NCBI GenBank assembly: GCA_032622095.1
Contig: CP136062.1
Span: 198,843,887 to 198,907,886, forward strand
Origin: Siphonodentalium dalli
Lineage: Eukaryota > Mollusca > Scaphopoda > Gadilida > Siphonodentaliidae
Length of the DNA stretch: 64,000 bases
Reading direction: 5' to 3'
A model generated the notes under the pieces. That model was given only the letters and a program-made list of their open reading frames with translations, was not told the origin of the DNA and did no database searches. The position numbers were made by a program, and so were the translations under genes. Shown piece after piece: positions 23,436 through 34,843 of the stretch; the stretch's first letter is position 1, and the number at the start of each line of letters is the position of its first letter.

Positions 23436-23999
23436 TCATACGTGTCAGTGCTCATGGCGATCCTCACATAAAATAATTCTATGATCACATTTCAGACATC
23501 GCGGAGGATAAGCGTATACAGTACCATTCATTCGCGACAAACGTATGAATTACGTTGTCTACCAGCGAACATTTATAACCAACCCCAAGGGTTCCTCTCT
23601 TTCAATCTTGCATATCATAATGTCGACATGAACAAATTGAATCATCGACATGTTTCCATGTAAAAAGTAAATAATAACGCTTGTCCGATAAAAGTATCAA
23701 CTTAAAAGTTCGAATATTAGTGTTCACTAAATATATGCAAATTAGCAAACACCACAACTGGTGTGTTTTGCGAATGCGTGGGGTATATAAGATCTATGAT
23801 ATTTTAGTACGTCGTAGTGATGTGAAATAGGTGAGTTACTGCAGTGTGTGTTTGGAGATATTCTTGCAATATAACACCAGGCGGGCGACAAAAACAATGT
23901 CTCCCGGGTCAGCGGGCGACAGTGTGATTTGTCGCCCGGCACGTGACAGCACATGGACCAATCAGAAGGGTGGAAAATATGGAGGAGGATAACAATATA

Positions 24000-25090
24000 C
24001 AGTTGTTGCCCGATGTCGAGGGAGACATTGCGATTTGTCACCCGCTCGAGAACGGAATGTCTCCCGAGGAGCACAGCTCCGAGGGAGACATTCCGTTCTC
24101 GAGCGGGTGACAAATCTCAATGTCTCCCGAGAAGAAGGACAACAACTGTTTTGTTATCCGATTATACAAGAGAAAAAAAATCCTTGCCATCCACACGCAC
24201 GATGTTGCACTGAGTCACGAGTGCTTTCTTTCCGGATTATGTATATTTTCAGTAACTACTTATCGTTCTGTTCCATAAACGATAGTCAAGCCGTTAAGCG
24301 TTTGATAATCAGCGTTTATTTACGATCATTTTGGTGGTTAAATCGTCAATATCGGTCCATGCAGTGTAAACCAATAAGCCATATAGGTATGTTATCACCT
24401 TCTGCAATGTGTAATATTCAATGTCGCCTTGCGCGCGGAATTTATTCGCGATGTTCCTTTCATAAGGGTCTTCTCCGAAAGCAATTGGCAAGTTGTCGAT
24501 TTCATTAATGTACATTCATATGTGTCAGTGCTCCCAAGTACATGGCGATCCTCACACAAAATACTTCTATGATCACATTGCAGACATCGCGGAGAGGTCT
24601 GATATCATGGATAAGCGTACAGTACCATTCATTTGCGACAAACGTATGCATTACGTTGTCTACCAGCAAACATGTATAACCAACCACCCTGAAGAAATCC
24701 ACTCTTTCAATCTTGTCGACATGGACATATTGAATCACCGAGATGTTTCGATGTAAAAAGTACATAATAACGCTTGTCCGATAAAAGTATCAACTTAAAA
24801 GTTCGAATATTAGTGTTCACCAAATATATGCAAATTAGCAAACACCACAACTGGTGTGTTTTGCGAATCCGTGGGGTATATAAGATCTATGATTTTTAGC
24901 ACATTATAGTGATGTGAAATAGATGAGTTACTGCATTGTGTGTTTGGAGATATTCTTGCATTATAACATCAGGCGGGCGACAAAAACAATGTGTCCCGGC
25001 TCAGCGGGCGACAGTGAGATTTGTCGCCCGGCACGTGACAGGAAATGGGCCAATCAGAAGGGTGGAAAATAGGAAGGAGGGTAACAATAT
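24000..25090. mobile_element. Palindromic module, monomer 2
   Basis: Head-to-tail second copy (about 1.09 kb), from CAGTTGTTGCCCG to GGGTAACAATAT. Its opening palindrome (24000-24148) is longer and better preserved than in monomer 1. It has the same TATA-like GGGTATATAAG (~24874), CCAAT/CACGTG motifs near 25032-25056 and GTCGCCCG inverted motifs. It lacks the MITE found in monomer 1. Confidence 0.75.
24309..24515 (-). pseudogene. Open segment in module monomer 2, unknown protein
   Basis: Minus-strand frame NEIDNLPIAFGEDPYE...LLVYTAWTDIDDLTTKMIV, homologous to the segment at 23218-23435. A second frame upstream (24505-24765) contains LLVDNVMHTFVANEWYC, but its counterpart in monomer 1 is frameshifted. 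It could be the remnant of an element-encoded gene transcribed leftwards. Confidence 0.3.
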
Positions 25091-25209
25091 TTTTGGGCAA
25101 TTAATCCATTCTGATAACTGAAGCGCCATTTCAATAAATGTTGTTGTCGTTATTGTTGTTGTTGTTGAAATCTGATGATATGGGGACCATCGAATCGGAT
25201 TTAGTACCA

Positions 25210-26159
25210 TTAAAGTGATATGGAACCATCCGCTGCGGACATTTCATGGTGGGAATATAGAATAGGTCTACTCTAGCTTGCTAGAAGTGTTACAAGTGTT
25301 ACTCTCATAAATTCTATAACAAAATGGACATAAAAAAACGTCATTCGTATACATGTACATGGAAAATAAGTAGTGGCTCACCTTGCCCGAGTGATTGTCA
25401 TTTGTTCATCGCGATTAATTCGTCCCATCAGTAAAGAAGTATTTACTTATTTATACAACTGCGCGTACCTAGACGTATGAGTTTTTCTTTAAATCGCACA
25501 ATCGACGTGGTTGGAATTCTCGGCAATGGTAGGTGATAGTTACGTTCTTCCATATTGGATAATGACTGAGTACTCAATGGTCAATTTGTGTTGACTTACT
25601 ATCTTAAATTGACACAAAGTTTGCCTTTAAAAAGTAAACAAACATTCTATATGGTTAAATTGTCTACATCTATTGTCAATTTTGTTTTTATTAATGTTGT
25701 GCCACAAACTCGTTATCAACTGAGCCATATGTATCTGTTTTGCTGTTTCAGTATATGAATACTATTTGAATACCCTGATTCCCGTTCCCATATACATATG
25801 ACAGTTGAGAATATATAATTGTCCAGGTGACTAATTGGGTCACCATTTTTTGAGGTTGTGAAATTTGAACGCCAAAAACTCATTAGAACGAATCTGCTCG
25901 ATATCTGGGTTTTGAATGATCCACAATGAGGATAGGAGAGCTCATTTGGCCTCATTATAATCCAATTAATAGATTGCTGGTATCTTTGGAAAATATATTT
26001 AAAAAAAAAAAGATTGTTGAAATAAAGAACAAATTATGATGTAAGTACCTGGCCCTGGAATTTCCAACTTTGAATTATAACATTAGACTCACGGGGATGC
26101 CTGTACATATGTATATGTGATTATTACATATAAGTTAGGTGAATATCGGCGATACAATT
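25210..26159. other. Unassigned intergenic sequence
   Basis: No exon or repeat ends recognised beyond the flanking TTAA. Confidence 0.4.
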
Positions 26160-27560
26160 TTATTCATGCACTTTTGTGTCCCTCCCCATCACAGACTCGA
26201 ATAGGACCACTTTGATTTCTTAAACCACATCATTAGATGCCGTGTATCATGGAGATAGTGGATATCGGCTTTCTAAAACATTCTCATCAATAATCAATGT
26301 TAGTTCATCTCCCCTCTCCACCCCTGACCCAACCGGCACCAATTGTGGCGTCTTCAAGAAGGCGCTCCATTTGTGAATTTTCGAAAACGGTCATATTCAA
26401 ACTATCAACTTAAAGAAAAAAATCATTATCATTTATAACCAATGTATAGTATTATAACATCACCTGTTTTTATAATGTAAAAAAGATGGTTTTAAAAATC
26501 AATTTTAGTCGGTCATTTGGGAGTTTCACAGGATATATGTGCAAAATAACGCACTGCATTATAAAGCTCAGAAATCCAACTAGGGTCTATGCTCTGCCTA
26601 TTATATGAAATTATGACTGTCCGTGAGATTATAAATCAAACCTTTTTCTTTGCATATTTCAGTTTTTTGGCAGCCATTTGCAGAACCATTTTTTGGAGGG
26701 AAATCACCATAAAACAACATAATGTCTTAACAAATGAATCAGTTTTGTATGTGTAGAATTGGCACCTTTCCCATTCTGAACGACAGAATCGTGCTTGCTA
26801 CTCGCACTAAGGGGATTACGGGACTTCGTGTCGTGATTATATTGTACTTAATTATGATTTCTTATCAAGTCAAACCTTAGTGCTTTGTGTTTCGCCAGCG
26901 TCTCGTGTTTCACGACGACGAATGAGTTGATTGCCACTCATAGATACAAATTAAGGCCATCACAATTCAAGGACATAATCTTAGAGTCACCCCATTCACA
27001 TTGAGGAGCAGATAAACTGTCGCGAACTTATTACTAACTATATTATGTACTTTTGAGTTTTGTTGAAAATCCGAACCTGTAATCGTAACAACGAATAGGG
27101 GAAAACGACAACGAATATAATGAACAAAAATATATGGGGCGCCTCCTTCATCCACATGATTCAAATTGAGTGCCCCCCCCCATCGCTCATCAATCGGCAC
27201 CAATCCACAACCCACCAGTCCTTACGCCACACGATTAAACTCTTCATGTCATGGAGATGATTATGTACAAGTTTGGTGGAAATCGGCGACAAAACGAATT
27301 CTTATCAAATTAAGTGCCCCCCTCCCCATATCTCACCGAAACGACACCAATTTGGCGTCTTTATACCACACGATTACACTCCCGATATCATGGAGACAAT
27401 TATGTATAATTTTGATGGAAATTGGCGACTAATAAATTTGGTATAAATGTTTTACCCTCTCCCCATACACGCACCCCTGGCTTGAACGGCGCCACTTTTG
27501 AAATCTTTGAACGATTCCATTAGACTCCTCATATCATGGAGATGATTATGTATAACCAAT
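26160..27560. repeat. Degenerate tandem repeat, ~145 bp unit
   Basis: The clearest units (about 27170-27310, 27315-27455, 27456-27560) share CCCCTCCCCAT, GGCACCA, CACACGATTA.ACTC, ATCATGGAGATGATTATGTA and GGTGGAAATCGGCGAC. A diverged unit is at 26165-26290. The stretch 26400-27160 between them is not clearly repetitive. Confidence 0.6.
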
Positions 27561-28789
27561 ACAACTATCATTCTTGCATTTTACATTGTTTTGGACTATT
27601 TGCTCACCATCTTAATCACAATGACCCTTTCTTGCATTCCACACAAGGAGAGATATATTGTATCATATAACTGGTGCAGTCGTATATATGAGGGAATACT
27701 GATTTTTTCAATTTTGAGGCATCTTTGAGTTTTAGAAATTTCTCAATAGGGTGAATCTTACACCCATGCATCTGGATATATATATCTATGGAAGCACCAT
27801 TGTATTAATGAATACTCCACAGGAAAACACTTGAACGACACCCCCTTTTGCCTTTTGGCTAAACTAACAGTTTATATACATTTGCCAGCAGATAAATTGA
27901 ACTAGTTGAATCATGTGGAATAGTGAAAATAATACATCAAAATGTTCTTCTTGATAACATGCCACTGTTACCATTCCCTTATTTTTTATTTTCGGGGTAA
28001 TAGGCTTTTCCATAAATTAGACAGTGAAAAATCGAATCCAGCTGCCTGAGTAATATTTACCATCTATAATAGTTATGGTTGTGAACTGAACTAAAGAACA
28101 AAGGGTGGCCCGGGCGGGCCTGGTGTAAGATATTTTCGTATTGATGTTCTAGGGTTCGTTTTTGGGATAGGCCTATAAAATAACATAACATAATATCAGG
28201 TCATTGTAAGGCAATTCCCAGCTTTATAATTTAACTTTTCAATGTAATTATTGACTATGTAACGAGTTGCCACTGGACAGAGGCAGGTTCGCAGATTAAC
28301 AATGCAAAATATGGGATATTGAGGGGAAACTGATTTTTCATTAAAGAAATATTCTACATGTATATAATTTACTCACTGCCGCTATTAATATCGAAATAAA
28401 TCCTACACCGATATGTGCGTACGAACGGCCATTTCCCATGTCACTAAAAGTACACCAAGTGAATTGTGATTTTTTTGTGTTGCAGTTCGCGATACGTGCC
28501 GAAACAGGATAAAAAATGATTATCACAAGTTAGAGGAAATGTATGTCAACAAACACAGATGCGTGAAACAAAACATATCTCACACATTGTTGTGTTTGGG
28601 ATGCGAACTAAACATAATTATGTTAACCCTTTCTTTACTATCTGTATATCAATATTTGCCAATGTCTGTCTGTCTGTGGTCTAGGGGAATTCATGGGCGC
28701 ATCTAGATTGCTCCAAATGGGTCTAACTGGGGTACTTTTTATGAGGAAGATAATAGTGTGTGTTAACATGTTCCAAAGTGACGCTGTTT
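27561..28789. other. Unassigned intergenic sequence
   Basis: No exon, RNA gene or element recognised. Confidence 0.4.
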
Positions 28790-28960
28790 GTGTAAGGGGC
28801 AGAAAAGTGGAGGGGCAGCAAAAATTATGAAATTTGTTTTCGCCAATTTCCACAAAACTGAAACATAATCATCTCCATGAGATGGGGAGTCTAATGGTAT
28901 GATTTAAAGATGTCAAAATTGGCGCCGTTCGAGTCAGGTCGAATTTAAATCCGACGGTCC
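28790..28960 (-). repeat. Inverted copy of the 145 bp repeat
   Basis: ATAATCATCTCCATGAGATG and GTCTAATGGTATGATTTAAAG are reverse complements of the unit signatures at 27480-27560. Confidence 0.55.
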
Positions 28961-29260
28961 ATTATTACATATGAACGTCGGACCAAACACTTATTGAAAC
29001 TGATTTAAAGACGCGCGCGGGGAACTCCCCTTAGCGTAAGAACTTTGGATGTCCGTGCGTAACAGTCGTAAAATTGTGTATTTTATCTGATTATTGGAAT
29101 TAACACTCCTTCATTTTTTTTTTGGGGTTGTGCATAAGTGAAAAAAGCATTGAATGAATTATTGATAGAAGATGATTAGTCGTAATACGATGGTGTTATT
29201 TTTAATTTGCAGTACTTCAGACATTTCATTCAGTTGTTTTTTTTTAAATTAGAAGATTAA
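28961..29260. other. Unassigned sequence
   Basis: Nothing recognised. Confidence 0.4.
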
Positions 29261-29440
29261 AGATACATAATCAGAATTAATGCTGCTAAATTACTATTTC
29301 TTTGGCCTGGGAGGGGGTAAACATGTTGCATTCGAGTGGACCCATCACCCATCAAAACTCAGAGTTATCAGATAATGAGAGATATCGATTTTTAAATTTG
29401 TTATTTTTCACCACCTGTCATATTTGGCGACCGAGATCGA
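29261..29440 (+). mobile_element. Truncated TTAA-family element (left end)
   Basis: TTAA followed by AGATACATAATCAG, then the family body (TTACTATTTCTTTGGC, CAAAACTCAGAGTTATCAGAT). It breaks off where the GGTAAA minisatellite begins. Confidence 0.6.
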
Positions 29441-29452
29441 TATACAAACAAT

Positions 29453-29910
29453 CGGGTAAAAGCCCGGTAAACCGTGGTTTACCACTCTACTCTGGTAAAA
29501 TGTGGTAAAGTCAGGGTTACAATGAAAACACTCTGGTAAAAGCCAATAAACTATGGTTTACTGGCCTTGGTAAAGTCAGGATTACAAAGATTTACTCTGG
29601 CAAAAGCTATGTAAAATGGACATTACCGTTGTAAATTCCAAGTAAATCATGGTAAAGTCAGGTTAACAATGATATAAGCTGGTAAAAGCCATGTAAAATG
29701 GACACACCCTTTTAAATTCCAAGTAAATCGTGATAAAATCAGTTGGTAACAATGATATACTCCGGTAAAAGCCACGTTAAAAGGACACAACCTGGTAAAT
29801 TTCAAGTAAATCACGATAAAGTCAAGTTAACAGTGATAAAGTCAGGTCAAAATGATAAACTCTGGTAAAACCATGTACACCCTGTCGCAAGACACACCCT
29901 TGTAATTCCA
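29453..29910. repeat. Degenerate minisatellite rich in GGTAAA
   Basis: Irregular ~100 bp units built from CTCTGGTAAAAGCCATGTAA, GGACACACCC, TTCCAAGTAAATC and GTAAAGTCAGGTTAACAATG; about four to five units. Confidence 0.65.
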
Positions 29911-31189
29911 TACAACTAAAGGCACGATGTTCCCAACTTTAATCTCGTAAAATGCTGGTGAAACAGGACATACATGTGTAAACCATCTAAATAAGAACAT
30001 ACTGTAGTATATCACTTCTTCTAGAAAAATGTTCTTTTAAAAACTCTCTTTCAATGTTTCTATTTATTTTTCATTTCGGAATACATCCGTTATTTAGTCA
30101 ATATAAATTTCTCCGATGAAAGCAAGGCGCTCTTTAAAAAACACAAATTAAAATGATAGATTCGGAAAAGAATAAAAATTGTAAGTCTTCTGACACCAGC
30201 CACGTGACGTCAAATTCACGGTCATTGGCTCGTGAAGATATATCGCTATAATACAGGGGTTAATTTTGATCGTAATTTAGTTATGTATCATTATTTCATT
30301 GGGGTATATATCTCTCGTTTAATATAGGTGGGATCATGATGAAATTATGCCCGAACTGTAGTCCTTGCTCTCCCGATACCAACGATATCAATAACTCATC
30401 ATTTGTTTCAAAAGTGGTGGTTTATTATTGCTTTTGGTTCAATCTTGTTGTTACAATGAAGATGGAATCAGGGGCGAGGTGACGTGGGAGTGATTCACAT
30501 CAACTTAGTTCAAAATTATCAGCAGTTTGGAATGTCATGTCTGGATCAATATAAGTTTGGAATTGGAGAATAAATTAAAGTATGTCTGATACATGTTGTT
30601 AGTTTTCCATCTGATATTTGATGTGACGCATGTTTATTAAGATAAACAGTTGAACTTTGTTCTAATTTCAGTCATGGATGTTAAATATAATTAATGTAAT
30701 TTGGATCTATTTGATTTGAACAATGTCGCACAGTGGTCGTTGTGTACATTGTGTGAACCGTAACAGCTACAGTGCATTGTCGGAGGATTATTCCTCAATA
30801 AAACATATTATCCATCCCTTAACTAACATTATTTCTGATTGGGCAATAGCCGCCACGTGATAATCCGGGAAAAAGTCATATTGACTCCCGGGTGTCATAT
30901 TGGACACCCAAGTATGCAATATGACGTTTTTTTTATCGGGACTCTGTGAATTAACTATTGCGAAATGAATCGGCGAAGTTGTGATGCGCACGCAACACTG
31001 GTGGATTTAGTAGACGTTTCACTTCGGCATTGAGTTTTTTTCATTTCCGTGTTTACTGTTCCAAATCATGCTTTCTGATGATCAAATACAGGCTTTTATA
31101 GAAACTTAAGTGCCGACAAATACCAAACATAACCACAAACGTTTTATTCCCAAAATTTGGATAAACATGCAGATGGATAATAAAAATGT
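29911..31189. other. Unassigned intergenic sequence
   Basis: Contains a small imperfect hairpin around 30868-30925 (GTCATATTG..CCCGGGTGTC..). No gene supported. Confidence 0.4.
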
Positions 31190-31313
31190 CATACAATGTT
31201 GTGTACAGTATGAGTTTTTCTTGTACTCGAAACTGCGTGTCTCGTCCAATATGACTTTTCACCACAACCTGGACTCGTACAAGAAAAACACATCCTGTAC
31301 ACAACATTGTATA
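31190..31313. repeat. Inverted repeat (~38 bp arms)
   Basis: ATACAATGTTGTGTACAG and TTTTTCTTGTAC in the left arm pair with GTACAAGAAAAA and CTGTACACAACATTGTAT in the right arm, with few mismatches. Confidence 0.75.
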
Positions 31314-31879
31314 ATAACTTTATAAAATGAATGACCCAATTGGCAGTTGCATGATTAATTAACGAACATAAATTTGTGTAACATAGTGTAAACATTTGTG
31401 ATTACAACAAGAACAAGCATCTATATATACACACAGTTATATATTGGAGGTATATATAAACATCAAGCTTTATAAACCATATTGCATTTCTGCTGTGTAG
31501 GATATATGGAAACACCACAATAAACAGAACGCAGTTTGTGAGAAAATAAATAATATAATGATTTATTCAACAAAAAATAAATAAAATTATAATATTTATA
31601 TACAGGAATATAACAAAATAAGTAAAACAGGTCGCATAATATAACAGATTTCACAATATTTTAAGGATAACAGAATGATTTGTTCAAATATTATTATTTC
31701 TAAATAAAGGCACATAACCTCGTCATAAATCATTGGTACCATGACAAAATTCGAAGTTGACATGTGTTGACTGATCTGTAAACCATTTATCAAATATCAA
31801 CTTAGTCATACAAAGAGTAAAATACAAGATGGCTGCTGGCGGCCATGTTTGTTCAATGCTCCCCTAGGTTGATGTTCAC
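31314..31879. other. AT-rich unassigned sequence
   Basis: Nothing recognised. Confidence 0.4.
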
Positions 31880-32040
31880 GTTATCATCCGGATAAACCAG
31901 AAATTAATTATTGCTGAGTCGAAAAAGGGACATATCTCCATAAAATCTCACCAGACAGTGATCATTTTAGAAGTTGACCTGTTTTCTCTCGAAATATGAA
32001 CCAAATATCAAGATACTATGTTAAATATTGCTAACGTTTT
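31880..32040 (+). repeat. Interspersed repeat, TTATCATCCGG family
   Basis: GTTATCATCCGGATAAACC, GGACATATCTCCATAAAATC, GAAGTTGACCTG. Related to copies at 14390 (minus) and 32455 (plus). Confidence 0.5.
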
Positions 32041-32454
32041 TATCTGGACAACCAAACAAATATGGTATCTATCTAATCGAATAAAAGGGACGCTAGGCCA
32101 CACATCGCCCGTTTAATGTGGCTTTATTTGACCGCTTTTAGAAATGAAAAAAACAAAAAAAAGATTCCGGGAGCAATCGATTAATCAAACTTTGCTTCCA
32201 ACAGTTTCTCTGAGGCACGGACTCAGTATGAGTATTAATTTTTTCATATGTGCTTGCTTCAGCGAGCGAGAACAAATCTTAAATTTGAATTTAGAACAAG
32301 GCAAACTCGTGTTCTTTTATCACCGATAAGAATGTCAGGAGAGTGATAAAAGAATGTCACGAGGGTGATGCAATAATGCCACTAGGTTGATACGAAAACC
32401 GACAAGAATGCCACGAGGGTGATACGAAAATATTTACCCCCCCCCCTGCGATTT

Positions 32455-32835
32455 CTATGTTGATAAAGGGTCATAACTAAATGTTCTGGGGACAAGAAGG
32501 GGTATAACTCCATAATATATGTGATGAATCCAAAAACTAAATTTGAAAGCTATCGGATGATTATAACTTAAGTTATCATCTCGACAAAAAATAATCAGCA
32601 AATTATAAGTCGAAAATGGACATAACTCCGTCAGAAATTGTCGGACCTAATTCGACATTGTTCGGGGCTTTCTTGTGTGAAGACCGCATACCAAGTTTCA
32701 TCAATGTCTGTCAAATACTATTCAAGTTATCATCCGGTCAAAGTTTTGGATGGAAACGCAGACGGACGGACGAACATACGCAGCGACATATGGACGGATG
32801 GACACCGCTCATTTCTATAGTCCCCGAAATGTTTG
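32455..32835 (+). repeat. Interspersed repeat, ACTCCGTCA/GACGGACGGACG family
   Basis: Contains GGACATAACTCCGTCAGAAA, ACCAAGTTTCATCAATGTC, AAGTTATCATCCGGTCAAAG, GACGGACGGACGAAC and ATAGTCCCCGAAATG. This block order matches a non-coding dispersed repeat type I associate with marine invertebrate genomes. Confidence 0.6.
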
Positions 32836-33150
32836 TCCATAATAGAAAGGGAATATATCGGCATCTTGCTAGTTCAATGTCAATATGAGAATTATATGTT
32901 GACATGCATATATCAGTACATGTATCGCAGCATTATATTTCTGTTGCGCATAACTCTCATGGTTCTTATAATGCAGTGATGAGTGATGGATGCTATCTTA
33001 CAACGTATATGCATTGAGTACCATTGCATAACCGATACTTAACAGTTACATCATGATCATTATGCACCAAGAAACTATATTGAACTTTTCATTTCATACA
33101 AAACCAGATGGTAGAGTTTGTAACAATTTCAGAACATGTTATAATCAAAG
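32836..33150. other. Unassigned sequence before the satellite
   Basis: Nothing recognised. Confidence 0.4.
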
Positions 33151-33973
33151 GTCCCTGGCACAAAGTTAGTCATAGCACAGGTCCCTGGCACAAAGTTAGT
33201 CATAGCACAGGTCCCTGGCACAAAGTTAGTCATAGCACAGGTCCCTGGCACAAAGTCAGTCATAGCACAGGTCCCTGGCACAAAGTTAGTCATAGCACAG
33301 GTCTCTGGCACAAAGTTAGTCATAGCGCAGGTCCCTGGCACAAAGTTAGTCATAGCACAGGTCCCTGGCACAAAGTTAGTCATAGCACAGGTCCCTGGCA
33401 CAAAGTTAGTCATAGCACAGGTCCCTGGCACAAAGTTAGTCATAGCACAGGTCCCTGGCACAAAGTTAGTCATAGCACAGGTCCCTGACACAAAGTTAGT
33501 CATAGCACAGGTCCATGGCACAAAGTTAGTCATAGAACAGGTCCCTGACACAAAGTTAGTCATAGCACAGGTCCTTGGCACAAAGTTAGTCATAGCACAG
33601 GTCCCTGGCACAAAGTTAGTCATATCACAGGTCCCTGACACAAAGTTAGTCATAGCACAGGTCCCTGACACAAAGTTTGTCATAGCACAGGTCCCTGACA
33701 CAAAGTTAGTCATAGCACAGGTCCCTGGCACAAAGTTAGTCATAGCACAGGTCCCTGGCACAAAGTTAGTCATAGCACAGGTCCCTGGCACAAAGTTAGT
33801 CATAGCACAGGTCTCTGTCACAAAGTTAGTCATAGCACAGGTCCCTGGCACAAAGTTAGTCATAGCACAGGTCCCTGGCACAAAGTTAGTCATAGCACAG
33901 GTCCCTGGCACAAAGTTAGTCATAGCACAGGTCCCTGGCACAAAGTTAGTCATAGCACAGGTCCCTGGCACAA
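33151..33973. repeat. 30 bp satellite, 27 full units plus a partial unit
   Basis: The unit is GTCCCTGGCACAAAGTTAGT followed by CATAGCACAG. Twenty-seven contiguous units fill 33151-33960, with one to three substitutions in some (CTGACA, CTCTGG, CATATCAC). Because 30 is a multiple of three, frames stay open on both strands; these are not taken as genes. Confidence 0.97.
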
Positions 33974-34044
33974 TAGACCCCAAACACACAAAGACATATA
34001 TATAAGACGTGGGTGTTTGGGGTCTATTGTGCCAGGGACCTGTG
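33956..34044. repeat. Hairpin with perfect 32 bp arms closing the satellite
   Basis: The last partial unit plus the sequence up to CCCCAAACAC (33956-33987) is mirrored exactly at 34013-34044, around a 25-base loop. Confidence 0.9.
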
Positions 34045-34047
34045 AGT

Positions 34048-34843
34048 CATAGCACTAAAAGTATATTATAGGTCAAGATTTCGAATTAACTCCCGAAATG
34101 GAAGATTTCCACATGTCCCAAAAACCATTTGCAGCAATATAAGAACAGAAAAAATTTATATAGAAAGTCATATTTCTTGAATAATTTCCTTAATTTTGGT
34201 ATATATATGAGTCAACATGTACAGGTAGCGACAAGGTCTAACAAGAATAGATAGATGCAACAATCATATTCTTGGAAAATTTTGCTTTATTTTGATAGTG
34301 GAGATAATCTTCCAACCCAACGGACACCGGCGAAAGAAAATGGTCGAACAAGACTCGGTCCAGTATTACGGCCATTATACCGGACAGAGTCCTCTTCGTC
34401 CTTTATTTTTTTCCGGTTTCCGACAGAATATATCGATTCCTGTAATATTTCCCTTTATTTTGATATATATATTAACCATGTGCAGCTAACGATATCAGCG
34501 ATATCTCCCATGAAGCCATCGGAGACCGGCGAAATAAAGTGGTCGAACAAGACTGGGTCCGGTATTACGGCCATTAGACCGGACAGAGTCTTGTTCGACC
34601 AAATGTTTTCGCAGGTCTCCAATGGTTTCAGGGGAGATATCTCTGCTGTCGCTGACCGAACACGGTTGATCCATATAGCAAAACGTAGAGCGAATTAATA
34701 TAATTAATACAAATTAATACAAATGTTCTACCATTATATTTCATTTTATGTCTATATATCGTTCCATTTCTCCACGCTCATCGTTTGGGGTCTGAAAATT
34801 TTCAATTCAAAGAGTTAAGAACATATATACGTTTAGTGTTATG
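34048..34843. mobile_element. Non-autonomous DNA element, CACTAAAAGTA ends, copy 1
   Basis: Left end CATAGCACTAAAAGTATAT; right end ATATATACGTTTAGTGTTATG (inverted). The interior has an imperfect palindrome around 34490-34640 (GAGACCGGCGAAA, GTGGTCGAACAAGACTGGGT / AGAGTCTTGTTCGACC) and a diverged partial copy of it at 34310-34440. Matches 39159-40091. No transposase. Confidence 0.7.

Larger units (their letters stand above)
22447..23999. mobile_element. Palindromic module, monomer 1 (interrupted by a MITE)
   Basis: Runs from CAGTTGTCGCCCG to GGATAACAATATA. Removing the nested 469 bp MITE and one TTAA leaves about 1.08 kb. It starts with a palindrome (22447-22586; CAGTTGTCGCCC pairing with GGGCAACAACTG; inner GAGATTTGTCACCCGCTCGA arms). 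It also contains a TATA-like GGGTATATAAG (23781) and GTCGCCCG inverted motifs near 23885-23940. Confidence 0.75.
22130..25209 (+). mobile_element. Composite TTAA-target element (3.1 kb) with a large internal insert
   Basis: Flanked by TTAA (22126-22129 and 25210-25213). The first ~315 bp and last ~120 bp align with the uninterrupted 440 bp element at 11396-11835. Between them (22447-25090) lies a foreign insert, a two-copy palindromic module. The homologous uninterrupted sequence reads GCATTATTTTTGGGCAATTA; here it is split after CATTATA and resumes at TTTTGGGCAATTA. Confidence 0.75.

Noticed and set aside
24035-24508. 157-codon plus-strand frame over the palindrome of monomer 2
   Set aside because: Its first third reads through a palindrome (SPARERNVS appears on both strands), and the rest has no motif.
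33151-33973. CRISPR-like array
   Set aside because: Units are contiguous with no unique spacers, and the context is a eukaryotic genome.
33129-33989. 286-codon frame of decapeptide repeats (MTNFVPGTCA) on the minus strand, and its plus-strand counterpart
   Set aside because: The 30 bp unit keeps several frames open on both strands by arithmetic. There is no start context, splice site or non-repeat coding sequence.
34255-34698. 147-codon plus-strand frame
   Set aside because: Lies in the interior palindrome of a MITE. The related copy at 39793 gives similar residues on both strands.
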